A stretch of 64,000 nucleotides of DNA from an uncultured Phycicoccus sp. (GCF_947495705.1 NZ_CANLZR010000005.1:186001-250000); one strand, 5' to 3'; positions 9,032-17,352 are shown, counted from the first letter of the stretch. Program-made: numbers and translations. The notes: a model not told the origin generated them from the letters alone.

Positions 9032-10288
9032 TCAGGATAAATCCCGAGGTCGCTGTGCGGTAGTCGATGGCGAAGGTTGGATGAGAGATGCCGGTCTCAC
9101 CACCCCGGTCCCGAAGCGGGCCCGGGCCCGGTCGACGGCCCGATCGGCGTCCCGCCAGCCGTGTTCGGGCTCCCCGATGACCCCCTGGATCGGGGCCTCG
9201 TGGGCGGGCGTCAGTCCCGACATGCGGACCCCGACGAGACGGATCCGGGCCCGCTGGAGGCCGAGGGCGTCGAAGAGCCCCACGGCGGCCTCGTGGATCG
9301 CCCGTCCGCTGTCGGTGGGCTCGCGCAGCGTCCGGGCGCGGGTGATCGTCGTGAAGTCACTGAACCTCACCTTGAGGGTCATGGTGCGGCCGGTCGTCCC
9401 CGCGGCGCGCATCCGGGCGGCCGTCCGCTCGCTGAGCGCCAGGAGGTGGCGCCGGATCAGGACGGCGTCGTCGAGGTCGGCCTCGAAGGTCTCGTCGCTG
9501 CCGACGCTCTTCTCGCGCTGCTCCCGCTCGACGGTGCGGGGGTCCCGGCCCCAGGCGAGCTCGTGCAGGTGCTGCCCGGTGGCGGCGCCGAGCGCCCGGA
9601 CGAGCGTGGTGAGCGGGGTGTGGGCGATGTCGGCGACGGTCCGCAGGCCGAGCCGGACCAGCGCCTCCTCCGTCTTGTCGCCCACCCCCCAGAGCGCGGC
9701 GACGGGCAGCTGCTGGACGAACGGGACGACCTCGTCGCGGGGGACGACGACCATGCCGTCGGGTTTGGCGAGGTTCGAGGCGAGCTTGGCGACGAACTTG
9801 CTCGGGGCGACGCCGACCGAGCACGTGATCCCCTGCTCGTCGTGGACGGCGTCGCGGATCTGCCGGCCGATCGTGGCGGGGCTGCCGAGCCGGCGCAGCG
9901 CCCCGGAGACGTCGAGGAACGCCTCGTCGAGCGAGAGCGGCTCGACGACGGGCGTCACCGACCGGAACGTCTCCATGACCCCCGCGGAGATCGTCGCGTA
10001 CAGGTCGTGGTCGGGCGGGAGCACCGTCGCCTGGGGGCACAGGCGCCGGGCCCGGCCCATCGGCATCGCCGACGCCACCCCGAAGCGGCGCGCCTCGTAG
10101 GTCGCGGACAGGACGACGCCGCGGTGGCCCCCGCCGATGATGACCGGTGTCCCGACCAGCTCGGGGTGGCGCAGCAGCGTGGCGGACGCGTAGAAGGCGT
10201 CCATGTCGACGTGCAGGACGGTGCAGCCGGTGTCGTCGAGCGGGGCGGAGCCGACCCGCTCGGGGAGGGCGAACTGGCGGCGGCTCAT
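9032..10288 (-). CDS. dinB: DNA polymerase IV (Y family)
   Basis: A 418-residue translesion polymerase. Catalytic acidic residues are intact: D28 in HVDMDAFYAS and D121-E122 in SLDEAFLDVSG, so this is an active DinB rather than an ImuB-type pseudo-polymerase. A helix-hairpin-helix region (LWGVGDKTEEALVRLGL) and the little-finger domain follow. At the usual beta-clamp site near the C-terminus, where relatives have QL-x-L, the sequence reads IQGVIGEPEHGW, a weak match. The start (ATG 10288) has GGGAG upstream and lies 18 nt after the methyltransferase stop. It is co-directional with dnaE2 and probably SOS-induced with it. Confidence 0.93.
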   Translation of the reverse strand: MSRRQFALPERVGSAPLDDTGCTVLHVDMDAFYASATLLRHPELVGTPVIIGGGHRGVVLSATYEARRFGVASAMPMGRARRLCPQATVLPPDHDLYATISAGVMETFRSVTPVVEPLSLDEAFLDVSGALRRLGSPATIGRQIRDAVHDEQGITCSVGVAPSKFVAKLASNLAKPDGMVVVPRDEVVPFVQQLPVAALWGVGDKTEEALVRLGLRTVADIAHTPLTTLVRALGAATGQHLHELAWGRDPRTVEREQREKSVGSDETFEADLDDAVLIRRHLLALSERTAARMRAAGTTGRTMTLKVRFSDFTTITRARTLREPTDSGRAIHEAAVGLFDALGLQRARIRLVGVRMSGLTPAHEAPIQGVIGEPEHGWRDADRAVDRARARFGTGVVRPASLIQPSPSTTAQRPRDLS

Positions 10289-10306
10289 CGGGCGCTCCCC
10301 CGGCGG

Positions 10307-11092
10307 TCAGTCCCGGGTGGCCAGCACGTGCAGGGCGCTGCCGAGGCTCCCGAGCAGCGGGTGGTCGGCCGCGGCGGCCGCGGCCTCCTCGAGGGCCAGG
10401 AGGGCCGCACGGTCGGCCTCGGAGTCCAGGAGGGCCGAGGGCACGAGGTCGGTGAAGACCCGCACCCCCTGCACGTGGACCGGGGTGAGGCCGTGGGCAC
10501 GGACGAGGTCGAGGACGGCGCCCTCGTCGAAGCGGCGCGGGGCGGGGTCGTCCTCCCCCCACCGGCCGTCCGGGCGCTCGAGGACGGCCTTGGCACGGTC
10601 GAGCTGGCCCGCGAGGGCACGGGTGAGGACGGCGTGGAGCCGCTGGGCGACGACGAGCGAGAACGTCCCCCCGGGGGCGAGGAGCGCGGCGACGGCGCCG
10701 ACGGCGGCGGCGGGGTCGTCGACGACCTCGAGGGTGCCGTGGAGGCAGACGAGGTCGAAGGCCGCGTCGGGGCCGTCATTGACGAGGTCGCGCACGGTGT
10801 CGGCGTCGCCCTGGAGCGCGCGGACCCGGTGCTCGACCTGGTGCTCGGCGGCCCGGCGACGCAGCGAGAAGAGCGCGTCGGGGCTGGGGTCGACGACGGT
10901 GAGGTCGTGGCCGGCGACGGCGAGCGGGACGGCGGTGCCACCGGTGCCGCCCCCGAGGTCGAGGACGCGCAGCGGGCGGCCGAGGTCGGCACGCCGCTGC
11001 TCGGTGTAGGCGTCGAGGACCCGCTGGACCGCCGTCGTCCGGGAGCCGCTGGCGGGCCCGTGCCGCTGGGGTCGGCCACGGTCGTCGGCCAC
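10307..11092 (-). CDS. Class I SAM-dependent methyltransferase
   Basis: A 261-residue Rossmann-fold methyltransferase with motif I VLDLGGGTGGTAVPLA (about residue 42), an acidic residue at the end of strand 2 (LTVVDPSPDAL) and motif IV-like DLVCLHGTLEVVDDP. The substrate cannot be inferred. It is sandwiched between dnaE2 (54 nt upstream) and dinB (18 nt downstream) on the same strand, so it is likely part of the SOS-controlled transcript. Similar methyltransferases adjoin dinB in other actinobacteria. Confidence 0.87.
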   Translation of the reverse strand: MADDRGRPQRHGPASGSRTTAVQRVLDAYTEQRRADLGRPLRVLDLGGGTGGTAVPLAVAGHDLTVVDPSPDALFSLRRRAAEHQVEHRVRALQGDADTVRDLVNDGPDAAFDLVCLHGTLEVVDDPAAAVGAVAALLAPGGTFSLVVAQRLHAVLTRALAGQLDRAKAVLERPDGRWGEDDPAPRRFDEGAVLDLVRAHGLTPVHVQGVRVFTDLVPSALLDSEADRAALLALEEAAAAAADHPLLGSLGSALHVLATRD

Positions 11093-11146
11093 GGTCGGTC
11101 TCCTCGTCGGGGGCGGGGCGTCGGCAGGGCTGCTGACGTGTCCACC

Positions 11147-14100
11147 CTAGTGTCCCGAGCTGCCCGGGCTCGCGTGCCACAGCTTGCGCGACGGCAGGGC
11201 CGGGGCGGTGGCCGCGGCCGGGGCGCCCCGCCCGGAGCGCGGGTCGGCCCCGGGTGGGCGGACGTCGGCGTAGGGCGACTGCCGGAAGCCCGAGGCGTGG
11301 ACGAGGACCCGGCGGCCGGTGCGCTCGTCGGCCTCCCGGGCCGCCGCCTCGGCCGCCTCGGCGCGGGCCCGGGCGTCGGACTCCCCCGCGGCGACGGCCT
11401 GCCGGACCGCGGCGATCCCGCCGAGCTGCCAGGCGTCCCACAGCGCGGCGAGCTCCCAGGCGCCGGTGGCACGGATCGAGACCCCGCGGTCGCCGGTGCG
11501 GCGCACGACCCCGCGGACGAGGAGCATCCAGGAGTGGAAGACGACCTCCGCGTAGGGGCCCTGGACGTCCTCGAAGAACGTGCAGTCGGACGGTCCGGTG
11601 CCGTCGTCGAGGGTGAGGAAGACGACGCGCCGCCCGGAGCGCACCGGCGGGGTCTGGGTGGCGACCTTGACCCCCGCCACCCACACCTGGGAGCGGCTGC
11701 GGGCCGCGAGGAGGTCGCGGCTGCGGGTGGCCCCGAGCGCGGTGAGGAGCGGGTGGTAGAACTCGATGACGTGGGCCGAGACGTCGAGGCCGAGGACGTC
11801 GAGCTCGGCCCGGACCCGCTCCGGGCCGGTCATCTCGGGCAGGCCGGTGCCGGCGACGAGAGCGGGCCGGTCGCCGAGGTCGAGGGTGAGCTGGGTCGGC
11901 TGGGCCTGCGCCGGGACGACCTGCCGCGCCGCCTGGCTCTGGGCGGCGGCCCGGAGCCGGACGTCGACCCCGGCGCCCTCCACCTCGCGGGCCGCCGAGA
12001 CGGGCAGGGTCGTGCGGCGGCTGCCGCGGGGTCGCCCCGCGCCCCGCTCCCAGCGGTCGAGCTCGGCGACGTGGAGCAGCAGGTCGCGCCGGGTGACCCG
12101 GCCGCGGCGCCCGAGGCCCGCCCCGGTGGTGCCGTGGAGGCTGTCGAAGGCGCCCGCGAGGACGAGCCGTTCAGTGACCGGCCGGCTCACCCGGGCCCGG
12201 GTCCAGAAGTCGCCGACGTCGGAGTACGGCTGGCCCGCGACGACCCGGGCGACCTCGGCCTCGCTGATGCCCTTGACGTCGGCGAACGAGAGCCGGATGC
12301 CGTAGGGCTGGGGGGTCTGCTTCCAGCCCGGGACCCGCGCGCCCGCACCACCCACCTCACTCGTCCCGCCCGTCGCTCCCGCACCGTCCCGCTGCGTCGA
12401 GAGGAGGGGACACGCAGGCGTCACCTCGTCGCCCCCGGTGTGTTGCCTCCTCTCGTCGAGGTCCAGGACCGGCTCGATCCGGTAGGTGTCGCCGGAGGCG
12501 TTGACGTCGAGGCCGAGGACGGGGATGCCGAAGGAGCGGGCGTCGTCCAGGAGCAGCCGCTTCGGGTACATCCCGGGGTCGTGGGTGAGGATCCCCGCGA
12601 GGAACGCCGCCGGGTGGTGGGTCTTGAGCCACGCCGAGTGGTACGTGGGCAGGGCGAAGGCGGCGGCGTGGGCCTTGCAGAACCCGAACGACGCGAAGGA
12701 CCTGAGCACCTCCCAGATGCGGTCGCGGTCGGCGGCGTCGTAGCCGCGGGCCTGCGCCGCGGGGCGCCACCACGCCTCGACCTCCTCCTGGCCGGTCGGG
12801 GTGCCCATGCTGCGGCGGACCTCGTCGGCCTGGGCGAGGCTCACCCCGGTGGTCTCGGCGACGATGAGCAGCACCTGCTCGTGGAAGACGACGACCCCCT
12901 CGGTCTCCTCGAGGGCCGGGACGAGGCTGGGGTGGAGGAAGCGCCGCTCGCGCCAGCCGTGCCGGCTCTCGAGGAACGGGGTGATCATGTCGGACTTGAC
13001 CGGGCCCGGCCGGAACAGCGAGATGTCGACGATGAGGTCGTCGAAGGCGGTGGGGCCGAGCTTGCCGACGAGCTCGCGCTGGCCGGGGCTCTCGATCTGG
13101 AACATCCCGAGGGTGCGGGTGGTGCGGATGAGCTCGAAGGTGTCGGGGTCCTCGAGCGGCACCTGGGCCTGGTCGTCGAGGTCGACCCGCTCCCCCGTGA
13201 CCCGCTCGATCTCGGCGACGGCGTGCGCCATCGAGGACTGCATCCGGATGCCGAGGACGTCGAGCTTGAGGAACCCGAGGGTCTCGACGTCGTCCTTGTC
13301 GAACTGGCTCATCGGGAAGCCGAGCCAGCTCGCCTCGACGGGCGTGCGGTCGAGCATCCCCGCGTTGGACAGCACGACCCCGCACGGGTGCAGCGCGATG
13401 TGCCGGGGCAGGCCGTCGAGGGCCTCGACGAGGTCGAAGAACGGTGCGAGCCGCGGGGAGTCCAGGCCCCGGCTGCGCAGCTCGGGGAGGTCGGCGATGG
13501 CGTGCCGGGCGTCCTTGGCCCGGATGTGCGGGAACGCCTTGGCGATCTCGTCGACCTCGACCGGCGGCATCCCGAGCGCCGCGCCGACGTCGCGGACGGC
13601 GTGCCGGACCTTGTAGGTGTCCATCATCGACACGCACGTGACCCGCTCGCCGCCGAAGCGCTCGAGGACGGCCTCGTAGATCTCGGTGCGGCGGGCGGAC
13701 TCGACGTCGACGTCGATGTCGGGCAGCTCGGCGCGCAGCGGGGAGCAGAACCGCTCCATGAGGAGGCGGTGCCGGATGGGGTCGACCCCGCTGATGCCGA
13801 GGAGGTGGTTGACGAGGCTGCCGGCGCCCGAGCCTCGCGCCGCGACCCGCACCCCGCGGGCCCGGATGAGGTCGGTGACCTCGGCGACGGTGAGGAAGTA
13901 CGTGGGGTAGCCGAGCGAGCGGACGACGGTGAGCTCGGCGTCGAGCCGGTCGTGGACGACGCCGAGCTCGGTGTCGGAGGCGCCGGGGTAGCGCCGGCCG
14001 ACCGCGTCGCGGCAGCGCCGGGTGAGGACGTCCATCGGGTCGGTGCCGGGTTCGATGCCGAGGATCTCGGGCTCGGGGAGGTGGACGGCGCCGATGCCGA

Positions 14101-15052
14101 GGTCGTCCCGGGCATGCTGGACGCACTCCCCGGCGAGCAGCGCGGTCATCGTGAGGAGCCGGTCGGCGCGGGCGGTGTCGCCGGAGGTGACCGTCAGGGC
14201 GCGGGCGCGCATGTCGGCGGTCCCCGCGAGGTGGCCGGCGTCGGTGACGCGGTCGAGGTGGCGGGAGTCGAGGGCGACGAGCCGGCGGGCGGCGTCGAGG
14301 ACGTCGACGGTGCGGACCTGGCCGGGCTCGGCGTGCCGGACGGCGGCGCTGAGGACGGCCGGGACCCCGGCCGCGTCGGCGAGCCCGAGGAGCCGGGCGG
14401 CGTGCGAGCGGCAGCCCGGCGTGCCCTCGGGGCCGCCGTGGAGGACGACCTCGACGGCGAGCCCGTCGCGTGGGAGGAGGGCCCGCCAGCGGGCGAGCAG
14501 GTCGCGGGCGTGGTCGCGCTGCCCGGCGAGGACCGCGCGCCCGACGTCGGAGTCCGGGCCGAGGAGGACGACGAGCCGGGCCGGGGCGCCCTCGCCCTCG
14601 ACGGGCCCGGACCACCGGGCGAGGAGGTCGGGGGTCGTCACCGGGATGCCGCGCTCGCCGCGCAGGTGGGTGTCGGTGACGAGCCGGCAGAGGGCGGCCC
14701 AGCCCACCCCGGCACCGGCTCCCCCGCCCCGGCCGCGCGCGAGGACGGTGACCCGGGGCCGGCGGGGGTCGACGATGGCGCCGCCGCGGACCGGGGTGCG
14801 GGCCCGGCGGGGCTCCCGGCCGGGGACGAGGTCGGTGACGGCGAGGTCGACGCCGAGGACGGGGTCGACGCCCGCCGCGCCGCACGCGCTCGCGAACCGG
14901 ACGGCGCCGTACAGGCCGTCGCGGTCGGTGAGGGCGAGCGTGCCCTGGCCGAGCTCGGCGGCACGGGCGACGAGGTCCTCGGGCATCGAGGCGCCGTAGC
15001 GCATCGAGAAGCCCGAGGCGACGTGGAGGTGGGCGAACCCGTCGGCGGACAT
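11147..15052 (-). CDS. dnaE2: Error-prone DNA polymerase III alpha subunit
   Basis: A 1301-residue C-family polymerase used in SOS mutagenesis. It opens with a PHP domain (FAHLHVASGFSMRYGAS; LALTDRDGLYG) and carries the polymerase aspartates in ELPDIDVDVES (about residue 443), a helix-hairpin-helix region (YGIRLSFADVKGIS) and a C-terminal OB fold. ATG 15052 (MSADGFAHLHV) is chosen because the track start at 15292 adds Arg/Pro-rich out-of-family sequence overlapping the HEPN gene. Residues about 867-914 form an unusual Gly/Thr-rich insert encoded partly by a palindromic element. It lies 8 nt downstream of the HEPN gene, in one apparent operon. Confidence 0.94.
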   Translation of the reverse strand: MSADGFAHLHVASGFSMRYGASMPEDLVARAAELGQGTLALTDRDGLYGAVRFASACGAAGVDPVLGVDLAVTDLVPGREPRRARTPVRGGAIVDPRRPRVTVLARGRGGGAGAGVGWAALCRLVTDTHLRGERGIPVTTPDLLARWSGPVEGEGAPARLVVLLGPDSDVGRAVLAGQRDHARDLLARWRALLPRDGLAVEVVLHGGPEGTPGCRSHAARLLGLADAAGVPAVLSAAVRHAEPGQVRTVDVLDAARRLVALDSRHLDRVTDAGHLAGTADMRARALTVTSGDTARADRLLTMTALLAGECVQHARDDLGIGAVHLPEPEILGIEPGTDPMDVLTRRCRDAVGRRYPGASDTELGVVHDRLDAELTVVRSLGYPTYFLTVAEVTDLIRARGVRVAARGSGAGSLVNHLLGISGVDPIRHRLLMERFCSPLRAELPDIDVDVESARRTEIYEAVLERFGGERVTCVSMMDTYKVRHAVRDVGAALGMPPVEVDEIAKAFPHIRAKDARHAIADLPELRSRGLDSPRLAPFFDLVEALDGLPRHIALHPCGVVLSNAGMLDRTPVEASWLGFPMSQFDKDDVETLGFLKLDVLGIRMQSSMAHAVAEIERVTGERVDLDDQAQVPLEDPDTFELIRTTRTLGMFQIESPGQRELVGKLGPTAFDDLIVDISLFRPGPVKSDMITPFLESRHGWRERRFLHPSLVPALEETEGVVVFHEQVLLIVAETTGVSLAQADEVRRSMGTPTGQEEVEAWWRPAAQARGYDAADRDRIWEVLRSFASFGFCKAHAAAFALPTYHSAWLKTHHPAAFLAGILTHDPGMYPKRLLLDDARSFGIPVLGLDVNASGDTYRIEPVLDLDERRQHTGGDEVTPACPLLSTQRDGAGATGGTSEVGGAGARVPGWKQTPQPYGIRLSFADVKGISEAEVARVVAGQPYSDVGDFWTRARVSRPVTERLVLAGAFDSLHGTTGAGLGRRGRVTRRDLLLHVAELDRWERGAGRPRGSRRTTLPVSAAREVEGAGVDVRLRAAAQSQAARQVVPAQAQPTQLTLDLGDRPALVAGTGLPEMTGPERVRAELDVLGLDVSAHVIEFYHPLLTALGATRSRDLLAARSRSQVWVAGVKVATQTPPVRSGRRVVFLTLDDGTGPSDCTFFEDVQGPYAEVVFHSWMLLVRGVVRRTGDRGVSIRATGAWELAALWDAWQLGGIAAVRQAVAAGESDARARAEAAEAAAREADERTGRRVLVHASGFRQSPYADVRPPGADPRSGRGAPAAATAPALPSRKLWHASPGSSGH
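12398..12455. repeat. Imperfect palindromic element inside dnaE2
   Basis: A 10-bp perfect inverted repeat (CGAGAGGAGG at 12398-12407, its complement at 12446-12455) encloses 38 bp. The pairing continues inward after one mismatch through GACAC/GTGTT-like bases. On the coding strand it encodes RRQHTGGDEVTPACPLLST inside the non-conserved insert of DnaE2. I found no second copy in this window. Confidence 0.6.
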
Positions 15053-15060
15053 CGGTGGTC

Positions 15061-15501
15061 TCAGGCCGAGCGAACGGGGACGAGCCGGCGCCCCGAGGCG
15101 TGGGCCATCGGGACCCCGAGCCGGGTCGCGACGAGGTCGACGAAGGTCTCGGCGTCGCGCAGCAGGTCGTCGGCCTCGCGAGCGCCGACCCGCACGAGCC
15201 CGGTCTCGACCCCGACCCGGTGGCCGGTGACGAGGGCGAAACGGTCGGCCCACTCGGTGAGCTCGGGGGCGGCCCGGGCCGTGAGCACCCACACGTCGTG
15301 GGGCCCCGGCCCGGAGGACTCCCGGGCGGGCCGGGCGGCGAGCAGCGCGGCCGCGGCCCGCAGCGCACCGAGCGAGGCCGCGAGGTAGCGGGTGGAGGCG
15401 GCCGAGGCGGCGTACCCCGAGGTCACGGCCTCACGGGCCCGCTCCAGCAGGTCGAGGGTCGTCGCGGCGTGGGGCATCAGATGGGTCATCTCCTCAGTCA
15501 T
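15061..15501 (-). CDS. SAV_6107-family HEPN-domain protein
   Basis: A 146-residue, mostly helical protein of the SAV_6107 HEPN family, regularly encoded next to dnaE2 in actinobacteria. Long Ala/Leu helices (residues 12-57, 74-93) fit the HEPN four-helix fold. An R-x6-H motif is visible (R87 to H94, RFALVTGH), matching the R-x4-6-H nuclease signature of active HEPN RNases, though whether it is the true active site is unproven. ATG 15501 overlaps the end of DUF6504 by 8 nt, and dnaE2 starts 8 nt after its stop, so the three genes are translationally coupled. Role in the SOS response is unknown. Confidence 0.85.
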   Translation of the reverse strand: MTEEMTHLMPHAATTLDLLERAREAVTSGYAASAASTRYLAASLGALRAAAALLAARPARESSGPGPHDVWVLTARAAPELTEWADRFALVTGHRVGVETGLVRVGAREADDLLRDAETFVDLVATRLGVPMAHASGRRLVPVRSA

Positions 15502-15796
15502 GGGCCCGCAGGAGGAGCCAGTGGTCGTCGTCGCGGCCGAGGTCGAAGACCCCGGTGGTCCCCGATGGCGGGCAGGCCTCGACCCGCCACACCCGACGTT
15601 CGGTGTCGGGGGGGCCGCCCCCGGGCTGGTCGCCGACCTCGCGCCACCACGCCCGGCGCTCCTGCCACGAGGCGAGGACCGCGCAGACGACGTAGCGTCG
15701 GCCGCGCCACACGAAGGACCGCGGCCCGGTCTCGTCCCAGACGACCGGACCCTGCCGCCCGCCGGCCCGGAGCGGCTCGTCGTGCCGATGGGCCAT
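15494..15796 (-). CDS. DUF6504 family protein
   Basis: A 100-residue protein rich in Trp and Arg (FVWRGRRYVVCAVLASWQERRAWW; DDDHWLLLRAHD). It matches the small DUF6504 proteins encoded beside ImuB-type Y-family polymerases and dnaE2 in actinobacteria. ATG 15796 has GGAGG 6 nt upstream. It is the first gene after the SOS box, 68 nt away. In many relatives imuA and imuB would stand here; they are absent. Function is unknown, presumably accessory to mutagenic repair. Confidence 0.82.
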   Translation of the reverse strand: MAHRHDEPLRAGGRQGPVVWDETGPRSFVWRGRRYVVCAVLASWQERRAWWREVGDQPGGGPPDTERRVWRVEACPPSGTTGVFDLGRDDDHWLLLRAHD

Positions 15797-15863
15797 GGCG
15801 CACCTCCGGGGGGCAGGGCCGACCGCCGGGCCCGGGTCGGGGCCCGGTCGCCGGGACGGTCAA

Positions 15864-15885
15864 TGATCGAACAGGTGTTCGATCA
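15864..15885 (-). promoter_or_regulatory. SOS box (LexA operator) for the dnaE2-dinB gene run
   Basis: A 22-bp palindrome with perfect 9-bp arms and the core TCGAACAGGTGTTCGA, identical in form to the actinobacterial LexA box (TCGAAC-N4-GTTCGA). It lies 68 bp upstream of DUF6504 on the minus strand and 107 bp upstream of the divergent ybaK-like gene. LexA bound here would repress the minus-strand mutagenesis genes; its position just downstream of the candidate promoter fits steric blocking. Confidence 0.92.
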
Positions 15886-15892
15886 GATGTCC

Positions 15893-15923
15893 ACTGTACC
15901 CCCGGCCCCCGACGTCACGTCAA
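15893..15923 (-). promoter_or_regulatory. Candidate promoter overlapped by the SOS box
   Basis: On the minus strand TTGACG (15918-15923) and TACAGT (15893-15898) stand 19 nt apart. The predicted transcription start, about 7 nt further, falls at the edge of the LexA palindrome. Spacing is slightly longer than the optimum. Confidence 0.45.
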
Positions 15924-15980
15924 GCGGTTCGCAGCACGTCACGCCGGTCGCGACCTCGCCCCGTCGCCCCCGCGGGTCAC

Positions 15981-15986
15981 TACGCT
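15981..15986 (+). promoter_or_regulatory. Putative leaderless -10 (TACGCT) for the YbaK-like gene
   Basis: TACGCT is followed by 6 nt and ATG 15993. No Shine-Dalgarno sequence is present, so transcription probably begins at the start codon. Confidence 0.55.
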
Positions 15987-15992
15987 TCGGTC

Positions 15993-16532
15993 ATGTCGCC
16001 CGAGCCCGCCGGCGTCGCCTCGGAGAACAGCCCCCCGGAGCGCGACCTCTCCACCCACCCCGCGGTCGCCGCCGTGCTCGCGGCCCTGGCCCTGCACCAC
16101 ATCCGCCCCGAGCTGCGCCAGCTGCCCGGGGCCGTGCGCACCGCGAAGGCCGCGGCCGAGGCCCTGGGCATCACGCCCGCCGAGATCGCGAACAGCCTCG
16201 TCTTCGTCGCCACCCGGGCCGACGGCACCCTCGAGCCGCTCCTGGTCATCGCCTCCGGCGGGCACCGGGTCGACACCACGAAGGTCGCCGCCCTCGCCGA
16301 GTACGTCACGGTCGACCAGGCCGACCCCGGCTTCGTCCGGGAGCACACCGCGATGGCCATCGGCGGGGTGGCTCCCGTCGGGCACCCGGTCCACCTCCGC
16401 ACGATCATCGACGTCACGCTCGGCCGCTACGCGACGGTCTGGGCGGCGGCCGGGCACAGCCACACGGTGTACGCGACCACCTACGACGAGCTGATCCGGG
16501 TCACCGGCGGCCAGCCGATGGACGTCGCCTGA
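15993..16532 (+). CDS. YbaK/EbsC-family aminoacyl-tRNA deacylase
   Basis: A 179-residue protein with the YbaK fold: a helical lead (STHPAVAAVLAALALH), the strand with RTAKAAAEALGITPAEIANSLVF corresponding to the family's conserved lysine/isoleucine region, and GGVAPVGHP, the Gly-x-x-Pro-x-Gly loop that orients the substrate. These enzymes hydrolyse mischarged tRNAs such as Cys- or Ala-tRNA(Pro) in the cytoplasm. It is divergent from the SOS operon; the SOS box is 107 bp away, so LexA control of this gene is not assumed. ATG 15993 carries a leaderless-type -10. Confidence 0.87.
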   Translation: MSPEPAGVASENSPPERDLSTHPAVAAVLAALALHHIRPELRQLPGAVRTAKAAAEALGITPAEIANSLVFVATRADGTLEPLLVIASGGHRVDTTKVAALAEYVTVDQADPGFVREHTAMAIGGVAPVGHPVHLRTIIDVTLGRYATVWAAAGHSHTVYATTYDELIRVTGGQPMDVA

Positions 16533-16632
16533 GAACTCCCTGAGCGCGGGTCACATCCCCGGGCCGCCGGGGCGACGAACGCCTGGGCAGGACACCAACG
16601 GTGGTGTCCAAGTCCATGCAGGAGGACGTTCC

Positions 16633-17283
16633 ATGAAGCTCACCCCGTTCCTCGTCGGCGGCGCCGCGCTCGCGCTCACCGCCGCCACCGTCACCACGGC
16701 CTCGGCCGCGCACGACACCAACCCCTCGGCCAAGGTGGCGAGCTACTCGTACTCGCTCGACCCGGTGCAGATGGCGTCGGTCCCGAACAGCCAGGCGACC
16801 GGCAAGACCCGGATCAAGAGCCTGCCGAACGGCAAGGTGCAGGTCACCGTCGAGGTCGACGGACTCGCGCCCTTCCTCCCCCACGCCATGCACCTGCACG
16901 GCGTCGACGGCTCCCCGATGGACCAGGGCTGTCCCGACGGGCACGCCGACACCGACCACGACGGGCTCACCAACGTCCTCGAGGGCCTCCCGTTCTACGG
17001 CGGCATCCTCACCTCGCTGACGACCAAGGGCGACATGACGCCCTCGAGCGCCCTCGCCCTGGACCGCTTCCCGGTCGCGGACGCCTCCGGCCACCTGTCG
17101 TACAGCCGCACCTTCGAGAACGCGGCGGCGCTCGCGAACGCCGGCACCGTCCAGGTCGTCGTCCACGGCCTCGACCTCAACGGCAACGGGGTCTACGACT
17201 TCGAGTCCGGCCCGTCCGAGCTCGGGGCCCAGTTCCCGCTCGAGGCCACCCTCCCGGCGGTCTGCGGCGGCATCGCCAACTGA
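16633..17283 (+). CDS. Secreted CHRD-domain protein
   Basis: A 216-residue exported protein. Residues 1-26 are a Sec signal peptide (MKLTPFLVGGAALALTAATV, cleavage near ASA-AHD). The mature part resembles a CHRD domain (VEVDGLAPFLPHAMHLHG; VVVHGLDLNGNGVYDF) and holds Asp-rich loops (DTDHDGLTN, DLNGNG) that could bind calcium. Two cysteines (C925-region GCPDG and AVCGG) may pair. ATG 16633 follows AGGAGG by 7 nt. Partner and substrate are unknown; CHRD proteins are generally extracellular. Confidence 0.78.
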   Translation: MKLTPFLVGGAALALTAATVTTASAAHDTNPSAKVASYSYSLDPVQMASVPNSQATGKTRIKSLPNGKVQVTVEVDGLAPFLPHAMHLHGVDGSPMDQGCPDGHADTDHDGLTNVLEGLPFYGGILTSLTTKGDMTPSSALALDRFPVADASGHLSYSRTFENAAALANAGTVQVVVHGLDLNGNGVYDFESGPSELGAQFPLEATLPAVCGGIAN

Positions 17284-17298
17284 CGCATCACTCCAGGC

Positions 17299-17333
17299 AG
17301 TGGGCGGTCGGGAACCCATCCCGGCCGCCCGCT
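17299..17333. terminator. Hairpin between convergent genes (bidirectional terminator)
   Basis: A 15-bp stem with two G-T wobbles (arms 17299-17313 and 17319-17333, core GGGCGGTCGGGA) and a 5-nt loop lies between the stops of the CHRD gene and the LAL regulator. No T tract is present, as is common in high-GC genomes. It may serve both strands. Confidence 0.65.
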
Positions 17334-17352
17334 GTGGCGTGCCCCTGCACCG

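Noticed and set aside
9032-10288. DinB as a possible ImuB
   Set aside because: ImuB lacks the catalytic acids; here D28, D121 and E122 are present, so it is an active DinB type.
9077-15388. 2103-residue plus-strand ORF
   Set aside because: Shadow of dnaE2 and dinB: low-complexity Gly/Asp/Arg/Val translation without any domain, caused by GC-rich third codon positions on the opposite strand.
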